64,000 nt of DNA from Edolisoma coerulescens (Eukaryota > Chordata > Aves > Passeriformes > Campephagidae): contig VWZW01004674.1 of NCBI GenBank assembly GCA_013397115.1, forward strand, positions 774,251 to 838,250, written 5' to 3'. The notes beneath the pieces were generated by a model. That model was not told where the DNA came from. It did not search any database and worked only from the letters and a program-made list of their open reading frames with translations. Positions 1 to 12,700 of this stretch are shown piece by piece. The stretch's first letter is position 1. Every line of letters starts with the position of its first letter. A program made the translations under genes and the position numbers.

Positions 1-230
1 CCCAAAAGGTTTTTCTTTCAGTTGTTCTTGCAAGTCTAAACAAAATGCTTTTGTTCGCCAATAGTAGTTTTATAGTCTTGTACAAGTTTCAGGTGGTCTG
101 TCTGTCAGTGTTATGTCTGTCTTGGTTTAAAACTACTGTGGGATCATTGTTGGATGCAGCTAGTATAAAGCTAAGTCATTCAAAACTAGGGATTTAAAAT
201 TTTTGTCCATTTTATTACATAAGCCTAAAT

Positions 231-246
231 CATCATCATCATCATT
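231..246 (+). repeat. (CAT)5 microsatellite
   Basis: Five CAT units in the PRKDC intron before exon w1. Confidence 0.9.
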
Positions 247-478
247 AGTAAGAGCTTGTAGTGGTTAGTTTCTGGAGCGATCGCTAACGCTGCCCTGCTG
301 TTCTATTGCCCAGAATGGTAATGTTTAGAACTGGCATAGAGCTTTCAGAAAACACTGGTGTGAGATGTGCCTCTTTCTGTTTGTCATCTCAGTGTGACTG
401 TTTCCTTCCAAGCACAAAACAGTATATTTTTAAATTGAGAGCTGCTGTACCGTTTCAACTTTGTGTGATTCTTTCTAG

Positions 479-705
479 GTGAAAATGAAAGCTCCTCGTT
501 CTTGAAAGCCGCGCAGTTCTTCCTTGACACCATTGCTTTGCACGATGTCCACGCAGCAGAGCAGTGCTTTGATTGCAGTTCGAAAGGCAGCGTGTTCAGT
601 CCTCAGGAGAGGGACATGTACAACTACAGCAAGTGTACCATTGTAGTCCGGATCATGGAGTTTGTCACCCTGATCCTGGAAATGTGCCAGCAGGACTTCT
701 GGAAG
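479..705 (+). CDS. PRKDC: PRKDC exon w1 (HEAT cradle)
   Basis: Acceptor TTTCTAG, donor AAG|GTAGGC. The first two bases complete a split Gly codon; the exon ends on a codon boundary at QQDFWK (local residues 1-76). The sequence before it (1-478) is intron; it holds a short (CAT)5 at 231-246 and nothing else I recognise. Confidence 0.95.
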
Positions 706-3700
706 GTAGGCTCTGAAGTCTGTAGTGGATAAAAGGTACACATTTTATATGTAGTTAAATATATGTGTTCTGTATATGGAGTACTTGCAATGAGTATTTC
801 CTGTATGATTCGTGATGACATTTGTCACTGTTGAGGCAGCCACGACACATACGAACTCCACAAACAAGTTCAGGCAAAAAGCGTTTATTTTAAAGAGACA
901 GCATCTTTTATAGACTTTTAGAATGTTAGGGTTTGTGTTACATATCCATTGGCTACTAAACTACTACAATAGGCTTATTGGCTATATTAACTAAATATAC
1001 AATTATTGACTACCTATAACGTCAGTGTCCAAACATCTAGAAAAACATCAAGTGCAGCTTTTGTTGATGTTCTCTGTTCCCATTGTTTAAGATTCTTACT
1101 TCTGCTATCACTAAATTTCTCACGAGTAACAACAGACTGTGCTGAGATCTATGTCTGAACCAGACAGGCTTGTAGACCTGCTGTGAATCCCCACAGACAT
1201 TAAATGTATGGAGGTGGTAGCTGCTTAAAAGGCAGAAAGAATTAGCACAATCTACCTTTCTTGAGTTCAGTATAGATATTCAGGTTTCTCTATTTCCCTT
1301 TCTCTATTTGTCCCTCTATTTGTCTCTCTATTTGATGCAATATAAACCGTATTTTACTATATAAAGTATAGTACTTCTGTCTCTCTTAGGAAATTTACAC
1401 TGCCAAGTTTAGTTCTGAGACTGTGATTGTCTCTTCAGCAAATCTCTGATAGTGTGTACAGAGGTGTACATCAGGATTTACAGGTGTGTAGTCAGGACTG
1501 AGAAAGGCCTATGTGGTTTAAAAGATCATACTTGCAGTTTGATGGGATAGCATATATCCTATGTCTATTTTTATAGACACCTAATTTCTGTGCATTAGCA
1601 TAAATGATTGAAAGTCAGACATTTCAATAGAGAAAATCAGTGAGAATAGGTACTGTTTCATGTTTGGTTTAATTTTAGATAGGATTAATGTTAAGTTATG
1701 AAGAATTATACGGAGAAATCTAAATTAATTTTTCAAGTTCTTATTTAATGTTTTTTTTTCCTTCCAGCTGCTTGAGAAGGAACTGCTGAATGCAAGCTTT
1801 ATAGAGCTTGTGGTGATGACAGTGTGTGATCCATCACATGTAGGCTTTAACACAGCTGATGTGCAAGTCATGAAAAACCTCCCGGATATCTCAGTAAGAC
1901 TTATGAAAGCTCTGATGAAATCTCCCTATCAGGAATCTTTGAAACTGTGCATAAAGAGAAGAATCACACCACAGAGGTAAGTAGGGGCTTTCTGGTAAGC
2001 ATGAGTCCAGAACAAACACTCACCATGAGAAATGGAAAGTAAATAATGTTGTCTGTGGATGCACTGATGTAACATTATGGCTTCTCTTTCCTCTCTAGCC
2101 TTGAGGACCTTTGTTCTGTTGATCTCTTTAATTCAGAGGCACGTTTTGATCAACTTAGGTTTAGTGCTGTCCTTTCTGCCTGCAAGCAACTCCAGAAGTC
2201 TGGCCTGCTTCATTCTGTTCTTCATGGTCAGGTAATTGTTAATACAGAAAATAATAGTGAACATTTGTGTATTGTAAAGAGCTTTTCCTGTGTAAAATGC
2301 CAGGATAAAAACAGAGAACAGATAAGATGAAGTTGTTTGAAGTGAGATCAACAGTGAAGAGCTGGTGTTGAATGGGATCAAAAATAAATGTTTTATGGTT
2401 ACTCTACAAATCTGAGTAGCACAAAAGGCTTGAACAACCTTTATAGTTGTGTTAGCCTTTCTCTGGTTGGCTCCAGACTCTGGAAATTGGAATGTAGATT
2501 CTCAAACTTCCATTTAGTGAGCTTCACAAGACTGAAAGCTCAAAACATCAGGATTAACTATCCTATAAAGGAGGCATTTTTTTAACAACTTTTACACAGA
2601 GACCATTCAAAGTGATGAGGGAAATTAGAAAAGGAGTATTTTCTGACTGATCAGAAGCAATATAATGGGTCTGAATTGCAGGAAAACAGAATAGAGACCT
2701 CTGAAGTGTGAGGATGTAGGCTAAATTACTCAAATTCCTTCTACTAAGTTTCTGATTGTAGTAAATCTCTACTTTGGGCACTTGAAGGAAATCAGGTTAT
2801 GCAGCAGCCACAAAGACTGAGAATTTGTTAATAAGGCTGTAACAAGGCTGAGCAAAGCTGAAAAGTAACAAAATATTTAATTTCTGTGTGCTATCCATTC
2901 TCTATATCAAGAGAAGCTAGCCCTCTGATTGCAGTATAGTGATAATCAAGGAGCTGCATGGTTTACCGTTTGCGTCCCACCCATCCTGACTTAGCAGTTC
3001 ATTTTGCTTCTGTAGTCAAGTAGACCTGAAAAGGTGGAGGAGGATCAGAATATTGGGAAGATTTTCAAACTGCTGTTAGTTTGTTCTGAACTTTGTGCAC
3101 AATAGGGTTGTCTCATTTAAAATCTTATCCCTGAGTTAGAAAGGTGTCTTGCTATATTTGCATTGCTTTATAAGGAAATGGTCTGGAGTTCAAGTGTTTT
3201 AATTAACTATACAGATGGACTGGAAGGCCTTTTTTCAGCTTTTATTGATTGTCACTTCTTTGTTGGTTTCCATAGGATGAAGGGCCTCATTTAGTTGGCT
3301 CCAAGCTTCTTTCAGTTGTTTATAAAGGCATTGCACCTGGGCATGAAAGGATATCTCTTCCATCATTAGACATCAGCAGTAAGCAATTAGCTGATAGGCT
3401 CCTGCAGCTGGCCTTTGCTATTGATGAGCAGGTAGGATGTGGTTCTCCAGTTTCAATACTCAAAATAAAATAAGCAAAATAAAAAAGTTTGGTATGGGAG
3501 CTTGAAAAAAAAATTGTGTGCTTTTCTAAGAAATTTTTAAGTGAAATGTAATGTCCTTGAGATAACTCTCGTCTCTATACCTTAATTTTTGCAGTGTGAG
3601 GAGCTAGTAAGTCTGCTGTTGAACACAGTAGTGTTATCTGTGCCACTATCAGGAACATCCCAGAACCACCTGATGAATTTCTCTCATGGACAGTATTTCT

Positions 3701-6700
3701 ACAGCCTGTTCTCAGAAACCATCAATCAACAGCTGCTGAAAAACCTGGATGTGATCATAGTCCAGCTTATGGAATCATCTGTCAGCAATCCTCAAATGGT
3801 ATTGGACTTAGTCTTTAAAAGGACAAAGTCAAAAGGGAATGTTAGAAGTAACAATTTTATTATTATTGTTAGAGGTGGAGTGTATAGTGGGGAAAAAAGT
3901 GAATTGGGTTGAATTTCAGACAGCAATGCATTGAGAGTTTTTGGTTTGGCTTTTGGGGGTTTTTTTGTCTTGACCTACTGGCCCTACCTTCATGATCTCT
4001 GGCAACCTGACATTACTCTGTGATCTCTGATCAAACTGAGTGGAAAGTGCTTACCTGTTACCTATCCTGAAATCCATGTACTTCAGGATGTCTTTGCATA
4101 GTACTTCAGATCAAAAATGTCCTTTCAAAGGAGGGACCCATTTACTGTGCTTGGATTTTCATTGCAGAGTGGTCCCAGAGCATGCGGCTTGGATTTGTTT
4201 TGGATAAAACTAAACTGTAAAACAAACTCCAACTACTAATGGGCATTTAGTCCACAGGACCAGGGCAGAGCTAGATCAGAGTATTGAAGAGAAAGACATA
4301 CACACACACACAACCCTCCTGAGGAGAAATAAATACAGGATACTTTGTCATGTACTCAGTCTCAGCAGTGCTTGTTTGGCTCAACAGACTTCTTCCTGTT
4401 CGTCTGCAGCACTTACAGAACTCAGTGCCATGAAGGAAACTTAGATCTGAGAAGCATTCCTTCAGTGCTCCTGGTAAACAGAAGGGTCAAAAAGACAGAT
4501 CAAAAGTCTGCTTTTCCTTTTGATTTAAAAGATGCTCAGCAAAGTAGAATCACCCTTTTAAAATGATTGGATCTTTTATAATCCAAAATGTTATGCTTAG
4601 ACATGCTGCATCCAAGTAGTAGTTTAAAACACTGGCAGCATCATTTTTAGTGATACCAGGAATTGTTTAATTAGATTGTAAAGGAATGTGTATGTTTTAA
4701 AAGGCTGCTTCTGGTGATGATTATCTAGTGTTTCCTGTGTGGAGCATGCCACAGTTCTTCAAAAAGAATAAAATTCTTTTAAATTTATCTGACAGATGAT
4801 GGTGACTATTAGTTTTTGAAGAAAAGATATTTCAAGCATACTTAGTTCATAGCTGCTATCCAAGGGTTATTTTTCTTTTCAAAATGGATGTGAATAAGTT
4901 AGCATGGGTGCTATTTTTCAACTTCACACTGACTAAAATTATCAAGTATTGATCTTTATTCTGGATTATCATTTATTTCTCCATATAGACACAAAAGGTG
5001 TCAGAACTAATGGCTGCATTGTTCTCTGAAACAGGAGTAAATTGGAGATGCGTCTTTTTTTTTTTGAGAAGGGTGTGCTTTTAATTTCCTGCAGAGGCCT
5101 TTCTTCTGCACCCTTTTGAGACTTAAATCTAGCATTGCCTTGTGATGCTTCTTTTTTGTGACTGCCCATACCATTGAAGCAATCCTATCATCCTTTCATT
5201 TGGGATGCAAGAATCTTACCTGTTGCTTTTCCTTCCAGGTTGGGAGCATTTTGAATGGCATGTTAGATCAGAGTTTTAGGGACCGTGCTGTGCGCAAGCA
5301 GCAAGGAGCAAAACTGGTGGCAGCTGTACTGAGAAACTGGGAGAAACTGGACAGCTGGTGGGCCAAAGGTTCATCTGCCGAGAGCAAAATGGCAGTCTTG
5401 ACCCTGCTGGCAAAAGTTCTGCAGGTATGCACTGCTTTATAGAATTCAGGTAACCTTTCTAGTTCTGGAGGGATTGCATCCTATTTTCAAGAAATGCTGT
5501 TTAAGTCAAATGTTTCATTTTTGGGAAAAAAAAGAAAAAAGGGAAAACTTGGACAGTGTTAGAATCTGGGGTTTTATTAGCAAAGGACAAAAAAATGTGG
5601 GACAGGTGGAAATTACTAGATACTGCTCTTCTTCCCCCTACCCCCCTTTTTTTTTTTTTTTTTTAATTGTTCTCATGTTTTAGCTGCCTCTTTTCCTTTT
5701 AGAGCATTGGTAGAAGTAGAGAATGAGCTCTGAGCCTCTGATAACATTTTGTCATGTTGGTATCCAGAAAGTCACAGCGGAGTAGTTCTACCCATATTAA
5801 CAGACTGCAGAATTATCTTTATTTTAAACACTTAATTTCTGTGACATTGGGGTTTTGGTCTTTTTTTTCTCTCGATTTTGAAAACATAATTGTCTGCTTA
5901 TCCTTTTGGGATTTTTGTAGGAACTTGTAAAAGTAGTTGTACACAAAGATACTCCAAGATCAACTGTTGAGCATAATTTTTATTTTTTTATAATGAATTA
6001 TTTTAAACTTGAATTATTGTACAGATATGTGTTGGGACCCAGAATGTGAACTGTATTGCTGTATTAGCTGGCAGTGAACTGACCAGTAGGAAATTTGGCT
6101 TTCAGAAGGAGCTTAATATTTTTTTGAATTGAAAAATATCCAACATTATGATTTTGTTTATACTGTGTAGGAGCTTTACTAGTTCTTCTTTTAAAACTAA
6201 AATTACTCTGTATGTGCTTTCTGTTAATTCAGTGTGGTTTTGGAAATAAATAATTCTATAGCTCAAGGGCTTTTTATTATTCTTTAATACAAATCTCTTT
6301 GACTAGTTAAAAAAAACCCCAAACTAATTGTTTTATTTCTTCTGTCTTTCCAGATAGACTCTTCAGTTTCTTTCAATACCAATCATGAAGCATTTACAGC
6401 TGTTTTTAATACCTATACCAGTCTACTTATTGATCAGAATTTAGGCTTAAATCTTAAGGTAAATTGCTCACTTCATCAGCTTCCCTACCCTCCCCAGATT
6501 AGAATGTTAATTGTTCGTGGAATTCTCTGTTATCTGGCTTAATTTTTATCACGGACTTCTGGGTTTTTATTCTTCTGTTCAACATCCTAAAACTTGTAAG
6601 TCATCCTTTTTGTTCTTCAGACAGAAGGCACTATCACAGATGTCGTATTTTGGTTTAAAGGTGCTCTTTTTTTTTCCCTTGCTCAGAAGAAAGGAGTGTA

Positions 6701-9700
6701 ATAGTTAGGAAAACAAATTACCATCAGTTGCAAGTTGTCTTGAACTCGCAAGTGTTCATTTGAGAAATGACAGCTGATCAGGCTTTTAGCAAGGAGTGGC
6801 ATTTCCTACAGCTCAAATGATGAGCATTTGTCGTGATTCGAACGTCCGTGTCTGCAAGTATGAGACCAGTACTGATGGAGTAGCTGCTATGTGCAGCTCG
6901 GTCAGGAGAGGGAGATAAAGTACTGCAGGCTGAAAGTGGGAGTTACAAAAGATGCTGGAGCATAAAGGTTGGACTAGAATAATCAAAAATTTTATACTTA
7001 TGGAAGTTTTGCATAGTCGCTTCTCAGTCAGCCTGCCTCTAATTAGACAGAGTTTTGTACTTTCCTATGCGTTCAAAGTAAATAAAGTTTGGGATTTTGC
7101 TTTGGCTGCAAGATGATGCATTAAATCAGTGACTTGTGTGAGAATGAATGGTTGCTTAAAAGAACAATGAGACATTATTCATAGCCATGTCAGCCATGAG
7201 ATATTAATTAGCTTTTAACTCTCACTCAGCAGTGACCTGACAGTTAAAAGCTGTTTTCTGAACCAGCAGCTGGAAAGATGAGCAGCTACATAACATATTT
7301 TTATTAGTACACTGAGCCATTGAATCAGTAAAAACAGCCCCTGCTACTGTTTTGTGGTCCTATTCAGCTGGCTCCATAGTTAGGGAATAACTTCTTTTTT
7401 AGTGTGAAACTCTATCTTTTTTATGTTTGTTTTTTTTTTCTTCAGGGCCAAGCAGTGATAATTCTCCCGTTCTTCACTAATTTGACAGGAGAAAAGCTTA
7501 ATGACCTTAAGAATGCTCTGGATCAACTAGTAGCTTTCAATTTTCCCATGAGATCTGATGAGTTTCCCAAAGGAACCTTGAAGCACAATAACTATGTAGA
7601 CTGCACTAAGAAGGTCAGTATTCTTAACAAATACGTAATTCAAAGCCAAAGTGAGCTGTGTCTAGAAACTATTTCACAGGATCTGGAATTAAAGAGAGAT
7701 TTTCCCAGCTCACATGAGGAGATCAGCTTGCCTGTTTCTGAGTTACATCTTTATCCAGAAATTGAATCTACAGAAGCACATTAAATAAGCACACACTTCT
7801 GTGCATCCACTTCTGATCAGTATTAAAAAGTAATTACATCATTAGATTGAAGTGATCTGATCCAGTGTGGCTCTTCATGTTATGTGTTGCTTCTCCTTCA
7901 GTTTTTAGATGCATTAGAATTGTCTCAGAGTCCAATGTTGTTGCAACTGATGACAGAAATCCTCTGTAGGGATCACAGACATTTCATGGAGGACTTATTT
8001 CAAGCCAGCTTCAAAAGAATTTCCAGAAGGTGGGTATAGTCCACTGGATTTTGTGCTTGTTCTCACTGAATGTTTGCTGAAGCAAATGTGCTTCTTGAAT
8101 TTTATTGTCCTTATAATAGTGATATTTCCACTATAAAGTTTTACATAAAAGTTTTGATTCAGATTTTGCTTTTGTCTTCACATTTCCAAAGTGTTTCCAA
8201 AGTGTGAACAAGTGACATCAGCTTCCAGATTACACTTCCAGTGCCTGTGCAAATTTGGAAAGCCTTCTGTAAATAAGCTTGTTCTAAGAGAATCCAGTTG
8301 ACAATAGTACTTGTTGGTTATATATTTGCTATCCCTTTATGATCACTTAAGTTGATAGTACTTAAATTGACAGTGAATTAATTTGTTTGACCCCTTTGAA
8401 AGTACAGCAATGCACTTACTTAATTGAATATTTTCCGGGTGGTAAATTGTAGACTCAAACATGCTCTGTCCGCAGAAGAGGTATTCAGTATCTCTTCCAA
8501 AACCAACATTCCGATTTTGATGGGCTCCACTATTGTGTAGCATGTAATTTCCTGGACAGAGTCATTTACCTTATGGCCAAATCCCGTTTTTGAAACTTTA
8601 AATTTAATAAAATTATTCAGAGCAGCAGATCATCTAGTAGTGGAACGCCTGATAGCCACAGCTCTTTTTTTCCTTTGGTTTGCCTACATCCTTCACATGT
8701 ACCAGATAATTTTTTTTTTTTTTAGGTTGTTCAGTGAAAAGGAACTGAGAAAGTTAATGTTTGCTTTAGGATTAGATTATTAAAGATACACAGACAAATT
8801 TGCCATCTCTTGCAGCCTAAGAAGCTGAGGTGGGTTTTTTTGAGAGCTGCATAATACTTGGTGGTTCAACCTGATCTTGCATGTCTTGTAGGATAACCCA
8901 AGAGGGCAGACAATAAAAAATTTAAATGTCCTAAGGATTTGAGATATAAGTGAAGTCTGGTAACAGTTTTCATCTTGAGATTTCCATCTTGTTTAGGAGC
9001 ACCACTGACAAGCAAGTGATACTGCTGGACACTGTTCACAAAATGTTCCGAAGTGAAGAACTTCTTTCAAATACTACTCGTCAAGCATTTGTGGATCGGT
9101 CCCTCCTCACTCTCTTGTGGCACTGCAGCTTGGATGCACTGAGAGAATTCTTTGGCAAGATTATAGTAGAGGCTATGGATACACTTTATTCCAGGTTTAC
9201 AAAGGTATGAATTACTTTTTTTAATTATTTTTTTTTAGGGTTAGGGGAGGTCTAAGAAAATGTTGATGTTGGTATGTACATTTTGCTTAACTTCGAATGA
9301 AATGCTGATAAAAATGGTTTCCTTTCTAGTTTTCTGTATCCTGGAACAGAAGCGTGTGCCAGTTATGTAATTTGATTGTTACTGATAAGCTTTTTTTATT
9401 CCCCAACACACTCTTCCTTTGGAGTTAATGCATGTTTGCATCTCTACTGTGTATAAAAATTGAAGTTGGAATGTTATCTATATTTATCTATAGGGGTCTG
9501 AAGTTCTGTCTAAAGCAAAAACCCATTGTAACTTTGAAATATAAAAGCTGTATAAAATTGTAGTCTGTTACTACATTGTTGGGGAGGTTTTCAGCCTTCA
9601 TAATGAAAGCTCTGAAATTAGGTACATTACTTTTAGAGAAAGAAATACATCTGTAATCATTGCAAAGATTCTTCAGCAAGGGATTAGGAGCACAGTTCTT

Positions 9701-12700
9701 CCTTTCTCCATTTACAGGCTGTCTTCCAGTTTAAGAATACAGTTGCATGCAATGATCTTGTTGCCAGGGGCCGTCTCTGCTCTTGCTATAGTTCTTCACT
9801 CCCATGGTTTTGCTGGTGCAGATGTTCAAAGGCAGCAGGACAAGCAAGATGCTGAAATGACCCGTGTTTAGTAATAGTTATTGAAACAAAGTGCTAACAC
9901 TAATATTTATGTAGAGTCCCCCCCACCATGTTCCTGTTGTTGTAAATGTTGGCACCAAAATGACGTGCAGAAAGAAGCTCATGGATGACACCAAGGATGG
10001 TGACAGGTGTGCTCACATGTGTTGTGGGGCTGAGCTGTCACTTGGTACTCTGCTTATTTTCCTCCAGTATCCTTGTAATGATTATGGCCAATTGTAGTTA
10101 AGACAGCTCACCAGACAAACATGGGTCAACACAGTTTTAATAACTGTACTACACAGGAACTCAGAATCTGTCAGTCTTTTATCGTCAGCTCTTTTCTCTG
10201 TTTTAGAAGGTAGAAGTAAGCTAAAGACTGTCTAAGAGAAACTTGAAGTAACTGTATAACTATTTAGACAGGACAAGATCCAAATTTTGCTTATTTGTTT
10301 CCAGTCCCATGAATATACTTTTGATAAACAAGTCACCAAGAAAATGGGGTATTACAAGCTGCTAGAAGTGATGTATGTGCGACTTTCAAAAGAGGAAGTT
10401 TACTCCAAGGACTCTAAAATTAACCAAGCTTACCGTGGCTCCATGAGTGTAGAAGGAAATGAACTCACCAAGACACTAATAAAGTAAGTCTATTGTTTAT
10501 TTTATTTACTTTATATTTCTAATTAGGTTTTGGCCAGATACGCTTTTTTAAGTAGGCCATTTGAAGCCAAAGATGGATTTGTCCAAGAGTTAATGTAATC
10601 TCTTACACAGCTTTTGATTTTAAATGAAATACGTAATATTGAGTTTGCATTGATAGAATGATCTGTAGTGTAAACTACAGTCCTATGTCAGGATAACTTT
10701 TGCCCCCTGCTTTTGTTGCTTTGGGTTTTTTTAATTTGTTAAGCTTGTGCGTTTGTTTTACCTTTTCAGTATGATTCTTGGCCTTTAATTTGTGTTTTCA
10801 CAACTTCAGTTTCAGTATACTCACACTTCTATGTGGAGTATGGTTCTGTGTTGCAAAATTGGTATTTATATGATTGATGAGAAGACAGGATGGATTTTCA
10901 TTTACATTTCATAATACAGCAGCACACCCAGTAGGAGTAATATGGCTTAATCATCACTGCAAAGGGAGACAAAAGAGAAATACTGAATATCTATGTTAAT
11001 ATTTAAAATATGTTAAAATAATGTGTTTCATATTCAGAGAAAAGCAGAAGATATCTGAATTGCTGTTTGGTTTGGTTTGTTTTAATTTTTGTTTTACAAC
11101 ACTGTGTCCTATGAGGACTTCAAAGAATTTCTTGGCTATGATTTGCAGATCTATAAATGGCTTTCTGCCAAAGACCTTTAAAAATCGCATCTAAACTGGT
11201 TTTCTTCAGCTAATCCATAAAATACCTTAGCATGCATGTCCATTCATAATTCTTGGCAAAGGACCGTGAGAGAAATTTATGTATGCATCAAAACATATAT
11301 TCATCTTACCTGAACATTACCTGTCATCACCTTCCTGACATTAAGGACTCCTGTGTAAATGGTTGGGGAAGTTTTCTTTGTCATTGCTGAATGCTTCCAT
11401 TTTGGTTCCATTTACCTGCAGGATATGTGAACAAGTCTGAGGTGGTTTAATTGGGTACTGCTCCCTTGAAATTCTTGTGTTGATTCACTGGTCTCTGATT
11501 GGAATCCTTCTTGTGCTGCTTAATAAAAGACTTCTGATGGTGTTTTCTTGCCTGTTTGTATTTTAAGGTCATGCTATGATGCATTTACAGAAAACATGGC
11601 AGGAGAGAGTCAACTGTTGGAGAAGAGGAGACAGTATCACTGTGCAGCATATAATTGTGCTATTGCTGTCATCAGTTGTGTCTTCACTGAAAGTAAATTT
11701 TATCAAGGCTTTCTTTTTTCAGAAAAGTCAGAAAAGGTGAGAAGCTTTTGTTGCTGTTAGAAGGCTTCCAGAGCATGAGACACAAAGTGATTTTACCTGA
11801 TGGCAATAAATCAAAGAATGAAACCTGAATGACATGCAATTATGCTAACAAACTACCCGATGAGGCAATAGAAGGAGTGGTAGCTGATGAAAGTTTTACC
11901 CAGTGTTTGGGAATGGGTGAAGTAGTGATACTGTTTTCCTTCCACTCCCAATCAGTTTTCTAAAATATGAGGAAAAAGCCCCTATTGTTTAAGTTCTCCA
12001 GTGCTTGGAATATACTTGAATAAGAGAGATGTTTTTACAGAGCACATTCTGTGCTGTGAATTCTTGAGTAGTTAAATGGCAAAATTCTTTTTAGAGTACT
12101 GATGTAGAAGAGAAAACATGCCATACTTTCTATGTTGTACATTGATCTGTTCAATTTTCTTAAAGAAGAAATAAAATATGTTCAAAGCAATTGTTGTGTG
12201 CAGCATTATAATTTTGCTATTTCCAAACATGCTTCGGTTTGCAGAACTTGCTGATTTTTGAAAATTTGATAGACCTGAAGCGTCAGTATACATTTCCTGT
12301 CGAAATTGAGGTGAGTGAAATTTCTGGCCTTTAGTGTTTCTAAGTAAAAAAGGGGTATGGCTTTAACAGTGTATTACTGAAGACCAGGTCAGTTCTCACA
12401 TACGGAGAGATAGGGTTCTGTAGCGGATACAAAAAATGGAGTATTCCTCCAATGATTTAAAATACATTTTCCTGAGAGAAATCCAGATCTGAAATTTAGA
12501 ACAGACCTGCAGTGCACATGACTTTTAACATACTTTTTAGTGTACTCACTTTGATAATGAGCAGCTGTAGGAATAAAAAATTCAGTTGTTTTTTTTTAGC
12601 ATTAATAATAATCATTTGCAACATGAGATTTCCATTCATGTTAAATGGTTTTAATCATTTTTTTTGGTATCTGTAAATCAATACGTGTAAATAATCTGTA

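Noticed and set aside
6831..6850. GATTCGAAC, similar to a tRNA T-loop
   Set aside because: No matching acceptor stem, anticodon arm or A-box around it.
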